Shown piece after piece: positions 49,011 through 62,338 of a stretch of DNA of 64,000 bases; the first letter of the stretch is position 1; every line of letters starts with the position of its first letter. The translations under genes were made by a program, and so were the position numbers. The stretch is from Paramecium sonneborni (Eukaryota; Ciliophora; Oligohymenophorea; Peniculida; Parameciidae), in the NCBI GenBank assembly GCA_905182985.1, contig CAJJDN010000009.1:505109-569108 (forward strand), in the 5' to 3' direction. The notes under the pieces were generated by a model. That model saw only the letters and a program-made list of their open reading frames with translations. It was not told the DNA's origin and did not search any database.

Positions 49011-50619
49011 ATGAGTTTTCAAGTTTATCCTAAGCCTTTCTAATTTTGTAATTTTATTGAAATATTTTTAGATTACTATCTCCCTTATATTCACTAATTT
49101 AGTGTTCCTATGATGAATCCTTATAATATAAACAATTATCCTTAATAATGGAGTTCATTTTATTAATAACCAATAATTGGAAATTCATTGGAGAATTGTA
49201 TAGTGATAGAAGATGATAATGTAAGTTTATTATATATTATTACTTTTTAGATTTAACATCCACTGAACCAAAATCAATCATAAATAATTTAAACATAAAG
49301 CAATAGGGAATAAACAACTTAATAAGAATAGGTGATGATTCTAGAATAACCATTAAAGAAGTAAATATAGTAAAGTGACCAATTAAATGAAAATGAACCA
49401 CATATTCGTATAAGCGTCTTTAAATAGCATTCAAGCCAAATAGATGCTGAATATTTTCTATAATATGATAGGTATTTTTAATATTTATTAGTTAGAATTC
49501 TTGGAAATGAATATAAAAATGAGATAACTATAGGTCGAAAAAAATAATAAGATGATAATAAATCAGAAAATTGTGATATTTGTAATAATAATTCATTATA
49601 TTTTAAGATTTGCCTCATGGTGATAAAAATGTTGAAAAACTTCATTGTAAATTGTCGACTGAAAAAGGATTTTCTTATTCAAATCTTCTAACAAAATCAG
49701 TTCTTCTATTCTTCTCATTATTTAGATTAAATAAATATGCAATTAAAGTGCCATTTTCAGTTAAAAAACATATATATTCATTTATTAAGTATTGATATTA
49801 CTATTTCTTAGAGAAAAGCCTTAATTTTATATAACTGATAATGCAACAAAAATAGGAACATTTATAAAAATTAAAAAAGATAATATAAAACTTATGTAAT
49901 TGCATAATACATATTTGATTGGAGCTGATACATATTTCCATGTTTTAGAAATTAAATCAAAGTCTACATAAACAAAAATAAAAAAAATAAAAGATTAAAA
50001 TAGTTTTTATTATGCTCTTGCAAAAGAACATATAATAAAGGGTACTAAGATTCATGGGTTTTCACTAGAGGAAAGTGAATAATTTAATACATTATTAAAT
50101 GAATTTAGAACAACTGATTTAAGGCGAAAAGTTTCTCATAAATTAAATTAATATGATAGACCCTTTTTAAAATTTTCTTTTAATAGTCCTTCTATCAATT
50201 AAATTTAATCACATATATTCATTGCTAATTATAATGAAGAATTTGTATTTAAAATTGGAAGATCCTAAGAATGTGATGTCATTGTTAATATTAATACTGT
50301 TTCTAGAAGATAGGCATAAATAATGTATAAAAATAATGAGTATTATATATTATTAACATTAGATGGTTTATTCATGATGGTGGAGGTGTAAGAGAGTCAG
50401 CAAATGGTACTTGGTAGTCATTATAAAATTATTCATCAAGGAATAATGAAAAAAAAATATAAAGTAAACCAAGATTAATTGAAGATTAAATGGAGATTAA
50501 AATTAGTGAGAACATTCTTAAATTTGATTTTGTAAACTTTGGTATAACTAAGAAGTATTTATTTTATTCATTTTAGACGAAAGCTTAATTAAGCCTTAAT
50601 TCAAGATTTACTTTAGTGA
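49011..50619 (+). CDS. Protein with two FHA-like domains, possible frameshift
   Basis: Plus-strand gene from ATG 49011. A Pro/Tyr/Gln-rich N-terminus precedes a first FHA-like block (NEITIGRKKQQDDNKSENCD, then LPHGDKNVEKLHCKLSTEKG) and a second, clearer FHA domain (FVFKIGRSQECDVIVNIN, TVSRRQAQIMYKNNEYYI, then HDGGGVRESANGTWQSLQ). FHA domains bind phosphothreonine. Introns are placed at about 49220-49250 and 49469-49488, with more implied in the middle. Between NEYYI and HDGGG the frame must change with no GT...AG pair, which suggests an indel or a consensus error. The end (LIQDLLQ, TGA 50617-50619) is tentative. Confidence 0.6.
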
Positions 50620-50913
50620 TTAAATGCTATATGAATTTTTAAAATTGTTAAATTTTTTCTGCTTCATCAACCAATATTTTTATAACTAAATCAATTATTT
50701 AAAATTAATATTTTTCAATGTTAAAAATACATAGAAATCAAATATTAGTTATCATTTTATAATTATTAAATTAATATTATCAAACTAATAAAGATTCTCT
50801 TATGGATTTTAAATTACTTTAAATTTTTATGGATCTTTTAAAATTATCATAATCTTATTAATCCATCAATTAGATAATTAATTAAATATATAAACTGTAA
50901 AATTATATAAAAA

Positions 50914-52834
<1,921 letters not shown>

Positions 52835-52988
52835 TTTTAAAGAATAATTTCAATTCAATCAATAAATAAATTTATAATCATTACCATCTAAAACTGATTA
52901 TTTCATATAACAACATTTCTCTTACATATTTTACTATTTATATCAATATTTAGTTAGCTATTATAAATATTTTTTAATATTAAATTTA

Positions 52989-53962
52989 ATGTAATATTAG
53001 AAACAGTTACTTAAGTATTTATTACTATTTATTTCCCTTTTAGAAATACTCTCGAAGAATAATAATAATATCGATAATAGTAACAAATAGATTCAAAAAG
53101 AAGAGCTCTTGAATTAGAATAATAAATACTTTAAGAATCAGCAAAAGCATTAGAGTATGATTAACTCTAGCGTAAATAAATATAAAAAATAAAATAAAGA
53201 GAATTAAGTGAAGCATATGAACAAAGCATTAACTAAAAAAAATAAAATCAAAATATCATCAAATAAAAATAAATTTAAGATGAATTCAATCTTGTTTCTT
53301 AAGCTTAATAATATTAAGAAATGTAAAGACAATAAAAAATGCATTAATAATAATAAATGAAATAAATTGCTTAAGCTTCAATGGATGATAAAATGAGAAA
53401 AATTATGTAATAAAAAGAATTGTAAGAATAAGAAAAAATTAAAGAATAAATAAATTAAAGAGATGAAGAAAATAGAATATAGGAAAAATAAAAATAATAT
53501 TAAGATGTATATTTTAAATTTAATATTAGTATTATAGACAAGTAGCAGAACATTAAGAGCGAATGTCATAAAAATTTGCTGAAAAAATTGGTAGTGCTAG
53601 ACAATCGTAAATTGAAAACATGATAAATCGAGGAATTGAAAATGTATAATATAAAGAAGAGATAGAAGCTCAGTAAAAAAAATAAAACTAACTTTATAAT
53701 AAATAATTGATGAGAGATTCCTTACAAAAATAAATATACGAAAGAGAATAAAGTTCTAAAAATCAGAATGGTTCATAAATTATGAGCAATGGAGTAATTA
53801 AAATATATAGGATTCTAGTTTAGAAGTCCTGATAACAATTAAATTAATCCTTAAGTTCATAATCCACTTTTGAATCCTATTCCTGGGTATAATCAAAATC
53901 CATATTTAAATTAGAGGAGCTAATTAGGCACATATGGAAATTAAGTACTTAAAATGTATTGA
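52989..53962 (+). CDS. Gln/Glu-rich coiled-coil protein (cilium-associated type?)
   Basis: About 295 residues. After a nine-residue first exon and a 29-nt intron (53015-53043), nearly all residues are Gln, Glu, Lys and Arg in a long coiled coil (RALELEQQILQESAKALEYD). Introns 53507-53529 (23 nt) and 53794-53818 (25 nt). The last exon is non-helical: RSPDNNQINPQVHNPLLNPI, PGYNQNPYLNQRSQLGTYGN. This kind of rod plus short Pro/Asn tail is common in ciliary or basal-body proteins, but I cannot name a family. Divergent from the CDPK with 154 bp between starts. Confidence 0.75.
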
Positions 53963-53980
53963 ATAATTTTATAAATACAA

Positions 53981-54629
53981 TCAATAATATATTTTTTATG
54001 CAAAAAATCTTCTTAAAGAGTAAATTTAAAATACTCCTGCTCCAATAATAACAAATATTTGAATTAAGGTTGCATTGAACACGTTATCATTTATTTTTAT
54101 ATTTTCTATACTTAATTTATCTTCATTTTCTCTATTCATTAATTATAATTTTATAAAATCATCCTCTTGTTTTTGAAGTTATTTAATTTTTTACTTCAAT
54201 CCTGTAATCTTACAATAATTATTTAATATATACCTAACTTTCTTTTGCAGCTGATGTAAATTCTTAATTTTCTCCTTACTTAATTCTTAAGAAATATAAT
54301 GGTTATTTTTTGTCTCCAAACCAACCTTTTGTATTTGACATTTTCAAACAAACTTAATATCGTCCTTGTTTTTTAGTTGTGAATGTAAATTTGCCTTCTT
54401 CACTATTAGTCATTTTTGTTAAAACGACTTAATTATCTGGATCAAGAACATTTAATTCAACACCTCCCCCATTAGGTTAAACTTTATCTAATAATTGATG
54501 GGCTCCAATAACAACAGTGTTTGCAGTATATTCATCTAAAAAACATCTTTGCTTTCCTTCTGTGAGATAAAATGTGAGAGCATTACTGCACGTGGCAAAA
54601 ATAACTAGAATATAAAAATATTTTTGCAT
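53981..54629 (-). CDS. p24/EMP24/GP25L family cargo receptor
   Basis: Type I membrane protein of the early secretory pathway. Signal peptide MQKYFYILVIFATCSNALTF, then a GOLD-type domain (LTEGKQRCFLDEYTANTVVI; GGGVELNVLDPDNQVVL; EEGKFTFTTKKQGRYQVCLK), a coiled-coil neck (LKQKIKQLQKQEDDFIKLQ), one membrane span (NATLIQIFVIIGAGVFQIYS) and a short cytosolic tail LRRFFAQKIYY with FF and basic residues, as for COPI/COPII sorting. One intron near 54222-54246. The stop is 18 bp from the convergent coiled-coil gene. The 5' part is repeated after the N gap. Confidence 0.9.
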
Positions 54630-54793
54630 TAAAAATATTAATGAAATTCTTATTCCAAATTGCCAATCTATTATAGAGTTTAGAACTAGGATATTAAACT
54701 TAACTTGAACTTTATTATTTTAATATATATATATATATTTTTAGTTTTATGTCAAAGTTCTTATATTATATTAAAAAACCTAATTTTGAGTAG
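54469..54793 (+). repeat. Repeat flanking the N gap, left copy (325 bp)
   Basis: Matches 55656-55980 except at two bases near 54490-54495. It contains the first ~53 codons of the p24 gene and its upstream region. Confidence 0.9.
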
Positions 54794-55655
54794 NNNNNNN
54801 NNNNNNNNNNNNNNNNNNNNNNNNNNNNNNNNNNNNNNNNNNNNNNNNNNNNNNNNNNNNNNNNNNNNNNNNNNNNNNNNNNNNNNNNNNNNNNNNNNNN
54901 NNNNNNNNNNNNNNNNNNNNNNNNNNNNNNNNNNNNNNNNNNNNNNNNNNNNNNNNNNNNNNNNNNNNNNNNNNNNNNNNNNNNNNNNNNNNNNNNNNNN
55001 NNNNNNNNNNNNNNNNNNNNNNNNNNNNNNNNNNNNNNNNNNNNNNNNNNNNNNNNNNNNNNNNNNNNNNNNNNNNNNNNNNNNNNNNNNNNNNNNNNNN
55101 NNNNNNNNNNNNNNNNNNNNNNNNNNNNNNNNNNNNNNNNNNNNNNNNNNNNNNNNNNNNNNNNNNNNNNNNNNNNNNNNNNNNNNNNNNNNNNNNNNNN
55201 NNNNNNNNNNNNNNNNNNNNNNNNNNNNNNNNNNNNNNNNNNNNNNNNNNNNNNNNNNNNNNNNNNNNNNNNNNNNNNNNNNNNNNNNNNNNNNNNNNNN
55301 NNNNNNNNNNNNNNNNNNNNNNNNNNNNNNNNNNNNNNNNNNNNNNNNNNNNNNNNNNNNNNNNNNNNNNNNNNNNNNNNNNNNNNNNNNNNNNNNNNNN
55401 NNNNNNNNNNNNNNNNNNNNNNNNNNNNNNNNNNNNNNNNNNNNNNNNNNNNNNNNNNNNNNNNNNNNNNNNNNNNNNNNNNNNNNNNNNNNNNNNNNNN
55501 NNNNNNNNNNNNNNNNNNNNNNNNNNNNNNNNNNNNNNNNNNNNNNNNNNNNNNNNNNNNNNNNNNNNNNNNNNNNNNNNNNNNNNNNNNNNNNNNNNNN
55601 NNNNNNNNNNNNNNNNNNNNNNNNNNNNNNNNNNNNNNNNNNNNNNNNNNNNNNN
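54794..55655. other. Assembly gap, 862 N
   Basis: Run of unknown bases. Its true length is an estimate by the assembler. Any open frame spanning it is meaningless. Confidence 1.
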
Positions 55656-55816
55656 CCATTAGGTTAAACTTTATCTAACAATTAATGGGCTCCAATAACA
55701 ACAGTGTTTGCAGTATATTCATCTAAAAAACATCTTTGCTTTCCTTCTGTGAGATAAAATGTGAGAGCATTACTGCACGTGGCAAAAATAACTAGAATAT
55801 AAAAATATTTTTGCAT
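55656..55816 (-). CDS. p24 family gene, second copy, 3' part lost in gap
   Basis: Minus-strand start at ATG 55814-55816, the same first 53 codons as the gene at 53981-54629, then runs into the N gap. Two codons differ: CAA to TAA (Gln to Gln in this code) and TTA to TTG (Leu to Leu). The missing ~490 bp would fit inside the 862-nt gap, so a complete tandem paralogue is possible; an unmerged allele is the alternative. Confidence 0.6.
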
Positions 55817-55980
55817 TAAAAATATTAATGAAATTCTTATTCCAAATTGCCAATCTATTATAGAGTTTAGAACTAGGATATTAAACTTAACTTGAACTTT
55901 ATTATTTTAATATATATATATATATTTTTAGTTTTATGTCAAAGTTCTTATATTATATTAAAAAACCTAATTTTGAGTAG
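55656..55980 (+). repeat. Repeat flanking the N gap, right copy (325 bp)
   Basis: Right-hand copy at an offset of 1187 from 54469-54793, with two substitutions in the p24 coding part and no difference I could see upstream of the start. Confidence 0.9.
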
Positions 55981-56877
55981 AGTAAAAAGATCTTATTATT
56001 TTATAGTAAATTTATTTTTTTTAATATCCTCAAAATTCTCGAAATTAAATGAAAACATATCTAACTATTATCAAAAATTATTGCATTTTTGACTATTTCA
56101 TTAATAAAATATTAATCCAAATATTTAAAATTTGTTGGCATAATTTCAACTTGATTAAAATACCTATAGATAGAAATAAAATTATTCATTTAATTGAAGA
56201 ATAATATTCTTGAAATTAAAAATTTTATAAGACATCTTCTCTATTATTAGCAATTAAATTTTACTGATCCTTATTCAGGAAAACTTTAATCTGAGGAATT
56301 TTTAACTTTTCGATGAATAGAAGTACATATAACTATACTATTGTTATTTCGAAAAAAATTGAAAATATATATGGCTTTATCGAAACAGCTAATTCATTCT
56401 AAAAAGAATTTTACTTATTGATAATTCTTAAGGTTCGATTAGACAATTTCTTAATTTTTCAACTTTTATTTTTTATAAATTTTATTTCGATTTCAAAATG
56501 GATTCTAATTGAAGTTTTAAGAGATTTTTTGTAGTAATTACATTATATATGATGTTTAAAATTAATGAAAAATAAAAAAAGATTGATTTCAATTTTAGAG
56601 AAAATTAAACTAAAATTTTAAGGATTTAATTGATATACTTTATTTAAAATAATAATAGTTTTGATTATAGAGAATGAAGGAGAATTATTGGACATTTAAT
56701 GAAAATATTAGGAGATTGTTGAATAAAATTGTAGAATAAAAAAATTTTAGTTTATTTTAGAATTAAGATTTCTGTGATAGTTTTATTTCAAAGTATGAAA
56801 TAAAGATGATATGGAAATGATAAAGCAGTAATAAATATAATAGAAAATAATAAAATATTTATAATATTAATAAATTA
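55981..56877. other. Intergenic AT-rich region
   Basis: About 0.9 kb, highly AT-rich with frequent TGA in all plus frames. I see no gene. Might contain a promoter region for the divergent p24 copy and the splicing-factor gene, but no motif stands out. Confidence 0.5.
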
Positions 56878-58513
56878 ATGGCTGATTAAGAGGATTAATA
56901 AAAAATATAGTAATAAGAAGAATAAGAGAATATTGATTAATATTCATATTCAGAAGGAGATTAATATGAATCAGACTCAGATAATTTGAAATTCGACATA
57001 GCAAAGCCAGAAAAGAATCCATTTAGGCCAATAGGAATAGATTTTTAAAAAATACAATAGATAGCACATTTGGCACCAAATTCAAAAGAGATTTAATAAG
57101 AGGAGGAAAATTAAAAAAAGATTGAGGCTTATAAATTGTATCAATAGAAAGTAAAGGAAGCGGAAGAGAATTAAGAGGAATTAGGAAAGTAGATAGAAGA
57201 GAAACTAAATAAAAAAAAGGAGGAAGAACTATAAAGTTTATAGAAATAGCCAATAGAATAATAAATAAATAGAGGAGGATAACTTGTAAATGCAGACGAG
57301 ATTTAAAAGATAATTTATCCTTGGTAAGTATTATATGATGATACATGGAAAAAGAATTATTATTATAATCCAGTAACAAAGGAAAGTGTATGGGAATTGC
57401 CATTAGATATAGTATAGAAATTGTCTGATTATAGAAGATAATTTGAGCATAGATTGTATGATTATTAAGAGAGAAACTTTTTTAAATTTTTACCAAAATA
57501 ATACATAGCAAGATAAAGAGAATAGTTATTTTAGAAAAGATAGAAAGTAATGTTAAGACCAGCAAGAAAATAAGTGGAAGAATCATTGGCAACAAAATTT
57601 GGTTATAAATAAGGTGATGAGGAATATAATACTTGGTTTGATAGATTTTTGAGTGATGGAAATAAATATAAAGAGAAAGAACCAGCTTTAACAAGAATGC
57701 ATCCAGATATAGATAGTGGATATACAAAAGCAGATTTATATGAAAAATTTAGTACATATTTTTGTTTGTTCTTTGCAAGAGGATGTTGTGCTGAAGGTGT
57801 TAATTGTAGATATTATCACAGAATTCCTACAATGGATGAATGTGAATAAATAGATAATAGTAAAGATGTATTTGGTAGAACTAGATTTGCTAATCATAGA
57901 GAGGATATGAAAGGGTAATTTATAATATTAATAATATTATTTTAGAATAGGTTGTTTTACAAGTGATACAAGAGCTATTTATATAACACATTATAAAATG
58001 CCAAAAGCAGATACAAGTACTCAAGCTTTAGCATTAATGTATGATACATTGTGGAGACATTTTAGTCCATTAGGAGATATTGATGATTTAAATGTTATAC
58101 CTGCTAAAGGTGTCTCATTTATTAGGTATTTTTATTAATTCTTTAATTTAGATATAAACATAGATGTCAAGCTGAATTTGCTAAAGAAGCTATGGATTCA
58201 TAAGCTTTAGATTAATAAGAATGTATCATGTGTAAATGGGCTTATGAGGATCCAAATCCTAAGGCTATGTCTAGAGAATTTGAAGAAGAAAAACTTAAAT
58301 TAGTTAATGCTGTTAAAGATAAAGAGAAGTAATTCCTGATTTGGATATATTAGAAAAGAATAATAAAATAGTACTTAATTTAGAAAGAAAATTGATGGAT
58401 CATAAATAAGAGATAGATCATAAGATGATCGAAAAACTAAAAGAGGTAATGATAGAGGAGGTAGAAGACCTACAAGAGGAAGAGGAGGAAATCGATTATT
58501 TGATGATGATTGA
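56878..58513 (+). CDS. CWC2-type splicing factor with N-terminal WW domain
   Basis: Pre-mRNA splicing factor of the Cwc2/RBM22-like group, which touches U6 snRNA in the NineTeen complex. Domains in order: Gln/Glu-rich N-terminus; a WW domain (YPWQVLYDDTWKKNYYYNPV, TKESVWELP); the Torus/CCCH region (FGYKQGDEEYNTWFDRFL; CLFFARGCCAEGVNCRYYHR; FGRTRFANHREDMKGIGCF); an RRM (AIYITHYKMP ... LWRHFSPLGDIDDLNVIPAK, FIRYKHRCQAEFAKEAMD); and the tail CKWAYEDPNP, ending RGNDRGGRRPTRGRGGNRL. Introns 57915-57945 (31), 58126-58151 (26) and 58329-58353 (25); the last is needed to reach the RGG tail. Cwc2 normally lacks a WW domain. Confidence 0.9.
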
Positions 58514-58552
58514 AATTTACATCCTTTTAATATCACAAAATTATTTTATAAT

Positions 58553-59151
58553 ATGGGTAATGCATAATGCTGTAATTAAATTGTCTAAGATGAAGATGTT
58601 TCAGAAGTTGTTATCCTTTAAAATTCGAATTAATAATCTGCTAAATTATAAGAGTATCAAGTTTTTATTCATTTTAAAATAGAGTTTAATAAGTAAAGCA
58701 TAGCAATAAAAAAACAGAAGAATGTGGAACTCCTGCTTTTCCAGAACTAAGGTCTCAATAAAGCAAAAAATCGGAACAATCATTAAAAGAAATTCAATTT
58801 TTAAGGCAAGTTGAAAAAGAAGAACAAATTTTTAAATCATCTTGTACCTTAGGTAAAAAAAAATAAAATGATTCTCCTATTGTTGCATTTGAACCTAAAA
58901 ACTCTTTAAGATCTTTTGATTCTAATAAACTTAAAAAACTATAATCTATTAATGAACAATAACTTAATCTAAAAAATATATCCTCACCTAGAGATGAAGA
59001 TTCATTTATGTAAGATAATTAAAGAGGTGGACAATTAGATGAAAAATCTGCTAAAAGTGTTCTTAAATAGGAAATGAAGTATAGTAGATTTAGAAATTAA
59101 TAAAGTTAAGCTGATAGCACTCTAAGATAGGTTTAATTTAATTTAGAATGA
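58553..59151 (+). CDS. Small protein with MGNxxCC acylation motif
   Basis: About 190 residues, starting MGNAQCCNQIVQDEDVSEVV: Gly2 for myristoylation and Cys6/Cys7 for palmitoylation, so it is probably membrane-bound. The rest is Ser/Lys/Gln-rich and disordered (ISSPRDEDSFMQDNQRGGQ). A 22-nt intron beginning GTTTTT (58661-58682) restores the frame. No known domain. The start is 39 bp after the CWC2-type gene. Anchored scaffolds in ciliates often begin this way, but the function is unknown. Confidence 0.75.
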
Positions 59152-59208
59152 TCATAGTATATAGTTTTATATTTTTTTTTATTTCATTTTCATAAATTAA
59201 TTTTAATA

Positions 59209-60138
59209 ATGAGTGGTGGTTTAACCTATTTTAAGGAAGATTTACCTGTCTATTCCGATTTGATATCAACCATAAATGATCAACTATAATCTATTGATAA
59301 TCTACATGTTATCACATGTACAACTGAAAATAAAAATAATATTGCCTAATATTTAAGAGCTAAAAATGCAACAATGACTAAATATTTAATTCATTTAAAT
59401 ATGTACCTATTACATAAACTGAATTATGGAAATTTAGATGAGTTTCCTGTTGATTAGATGATTGAAGATAAAATTTTATTACAGAAAATAATTTAAGCTT
59501 AAAAAAAATTATAATATTCGATTGATAAATTATCAAAATATTAAGAAAATCAAATTAATGAAGAAGAATAAGTAATGGATTAAGTTGAGAAATTAACATT
59601 AAAACCCAGAATAGAGAATCTTCATAAAGATGAAACAAATGATAAAAGTAGTAATCCAAATTAAAAATATGTACCACCTAAGCTTGCAGCAACTCTTTCA
59701 AAAAGTGATTTAAATAAATAGAAATAAGAAAGAAGAGAAGAACAAAAAAAAATATAATAAAAAGCTAAATTGATAAAAAGTATATTGGATGACTAAGAGG
59801 TATATTAATATGAAATATATTAAATTTAGACAGATAAACCAAAAGAAATGACCGAAAGAGATTTATAATAATTATATTATGGAAGAGCTGAAGATGAAAA
59901 ATAAATAGAAAAAAGAAGATATGAAGAAGATCATATGACAAGATTACCTACAACTAGGGATGAGAAGAGAAGAGAAAGAATAGCTGAGAGAAAGGCTAAT
60001 GTTACAAGATTAGATGATTTTTAAGAATTTGAAACAATTAATAAAGTTTTGAATAAAGGAATAAAAAAGATAAAGAAACCTTAGGTCTCTAGACTAAAGG
60101 GAAGTATGAAAAAAATAATAAAAAGAAAAAGAAGATGA
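59209..60138 (+). CDS. Neuroguidin / Lcp5 (Sas10/Utp3 family)
   Basis: Nucleolar small-subunit processome factor. About 309 residues without introns. The N-terminal Sas10/Utp3 domain (YFKEDLPVYSDLISTINDQL, NMYLLHKLNYGNLDEFPVDQ) is followed by the family's C-terminal signature: KYVPPKLAATLSKSDLNKQK, DHMTRLPTTRDEKRRERIAE, RLDDFQEFETINKVLNKG and a Lys/Arg-rich end. Most of it is copied in repeat D; the intact copy is this one. The truncated second copy runs 60589-61403. Confidence 0.92.
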
Positions 60139-60587
60139 CTTATTTGTTTATTATTTTAATTATATTTTTGTTTTATGACAACAGCACATAGACCTACGTA
60201 TAGACCAGCAATAGGTGGAAGTGAATAAGGTGGAAATAAAATGTTAGTCCATTCAAGATCTTATCATTCTAAAGATTTACCTGCTTATTTAATATTGAAA
60301 ATGAGATAACCTGGGTAAGGAACATAGGAGGAATTGCAATAAAAGGATTTTAAAATGGATTTATTAAAAAGAGAAGAAGAAGGAAGAAGATAAAGAGAAT
60401 TAAAAGCATTAGGTGTTTCTGAAACTTCATTAGCTATAGAAGCAACTTAAAAAAGTAGAAACATTCTTTTTAAATTATTAATTAGATTAAAATAAAGATG
60501 TTTAAGAACCTATGTTATTAAAAAAAACTAAATTAGAAGAAAAAGAAGTATATCCATAAGATGCTGATGATAAAGAATTCATTAAAT
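59324..60587 (+). repeat. Direct repeat D, copy 1 (1264 bp)
   Basis: Appears identical to 60589-61852 with one N at 60588. Contains most of neuroguidin and a 3'-truncated CWC15 start (60175-60587). Confidence 0.95.
60175..60587 (+). pseudogene. CWC15, truncated duplicate made by repeat D
   Basis: Identical 5' part of the CWC15 gene at 61440, cut at the single N. Almost certainly an assembly duplicate, not a second gene. Confidence 0.85.
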
Positions 60588-60588
60588 N

Positions 60589-61852
60589 CTGAAAATAAAA
60601 ATAATATTGCCTAATATTTAAGAGCTAAAAATGCAACAATGACTAAATATTTAATTCATTTAAATATGTACCTATTACATAAACTGAATTATGGAAATTT
60701 AGATGAGTTTCCTGTTGATTAGATGATTGAAGATAAAATTTTATTACAGAAAATAATTTAAGCTTAAAAAAAATTATAATATTCGATTGATAAATTATCA
60801 AAATATTAAGAAAATCAAATTAATGAAGAAGAATAAGTAATGGATTAAGTTGAGAAATTAACATTAAAACCCAGAATAGAGAATCTTCATAAAGATGAAA
60901 CAAATGATAAAAGTAGTAATCCAAATTAAAAATATGTACCACCTAAGCTTGCAGCAACTCTTTCAAAAAGTGATTTAAATAAATAGAAATAAGAAAGAAG
61001 AGAAGAACAAAAAAAAATATAATAAAAAGCTAAATTGATAAAAAGTATATTGGATGACTAAGAGGTATATTAATATGAAATATATTAAATTTAGACAGAT
61101 AAACCAAAAGAAATGACCGAAAGAGATTTATAATAATTATATTATGGAAGAGCTGAAGATGAAAAATAAATAGAAAAAAGAAGATATGAAGAAGATCATA
61201 TGACAAGATTACCTACAACTAGGGATGAGAAGAGAAGAGAAAGAATAGCTGAGAGAAAGGCTAATGTTACAAGATTAGATGATTTTTAAGAATTTGAAAC
61301 AATTAATAAAGTTTTGAATAAAGGAATAAAAAAGATAAAGAAACCTTAGGTCTCTAGACTAAAGGGAAGTATGAAAAAAATAATAAAAAGAAAAAGAAGA
61401 TGACTTATTTGTTTATTATTTTAATTATATTTTTGTTTTATGACAACAGCACATAGACCTACGTATAGACCAGCAATAGGTGGAAGTGAATAAGGTGGAA
61501 ATAAAATGTTAGTCCATTCAAGATCTTATCATTCTAAAGATTTACCTGCTTATTTAATATTGAAAATGAGATAACCTGGGTAAGGAACATAGGAGGAATT
61601 GCAATAAAAGGATTTTAAAATGGATTTATTAAAAAGAGAAGAAGAAGGAAGAAGATAAAGAGAATTAAAAGCATTAGGTGTTTCTGAAACTTCATTAGCT
61701 ATAGAAGCAACTTAAAAAAGTAGAAACATTCTTTTTAAATTATTAATTAGATTAAAATAAAGATGTTTAAGAACCTATGTTATTAAAAAAAACTAAATTA
61801 GAAGAAAAAGAAGTATATCCATAAGATGCTGATGATAAAGAATTCATTAAAT
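60589..61852 (+). repeat. Direct repeat D, copy 2 (1264 bp)
   Basis: Offset 1265. Starts inside neuroguidin, so that copy lacks its first ~38 codons (fragment 60589-61403), and includes the CWC15 start that is continuous with the complete gene. Confidence 0.95.
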
Positions 61853-62304
61853 CTTCTGATGATGAAGAAGAAAATGCTTAAAAACCAGAAAAACTTATTA
61901 TATCATAATAAGATTTAAAAATTGAAGAAACATCATCTTCATCAAGTGATGGAGAAGATGATGATGAATTATTAATGAAAGAATATCAAAAAATTAAAGA
62001 ATAAAGAGAAATTGAAGAAAAAAAGAAAGTAAATTAGTCTATCAAAATAAGTTTTTAGAAAAATAAGAATATTTAGATAAAAATAGGGAAGAAGAAATTA
62101 TTAAAGGAAATCCATTATTAATAAGTGAAGATTATTCTTTAAAAAAAAAGTATTATTTTTATAATGATTTATTTTAGATGGTATGAAGATACTATATTTA
62201 AAAATTAATCAAGACTAGAAGTAAAAGAAAAACAAAGATTTATTAATGATGCTGTTAGAAGTGATTTTCACAGAAAATTCTTAAATAGATATATATAAAT
62301 GTGA
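61440..62304 (+). CDS. CWC15 (AD-002) spliceosome protein
   Basis: Component of the NineTeen complex. Starts MTTAHRPTYRPAIGGSEQGG with the family's HSRSYHSKDLPAYLILKMRQ (cf. SSRDLPSHTKLKYR), then PGQGTQEE. An acidic Ser/Asp/Glu linker follows. The conserved C-terminus is KGNPLLISEDYSLKKKWYED, TIFKNQSRLEVKEKQRFIND, AVRSDFHRKFLNRYIQM. Introns 61720-61750 (31 nt), 62029-62051 (23 nt) and 62150-62176 (27 nt). The stop is TGA 62302-62304. A truncated duplicate is at 60175. Very secure family call. Confidence 0.93.
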
Positions 62305-62338
62305 TTATTTATTAATTCTATATTAATTATAAATTAAT

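Noticed and set aside
54705..55667. Long open frames across the gap
   Set aside because: They consist of unknown residues from N bases.
57023..57403. 126-codon hydrophobic frame on the minus strand in the standard code
   Set aside because: It is the antisense of the Gln/Glu/Lys-rich N-terminus of the CWC2-type gene; such AT-rich coding gives Leu/Phe/Ile-rich shadows.
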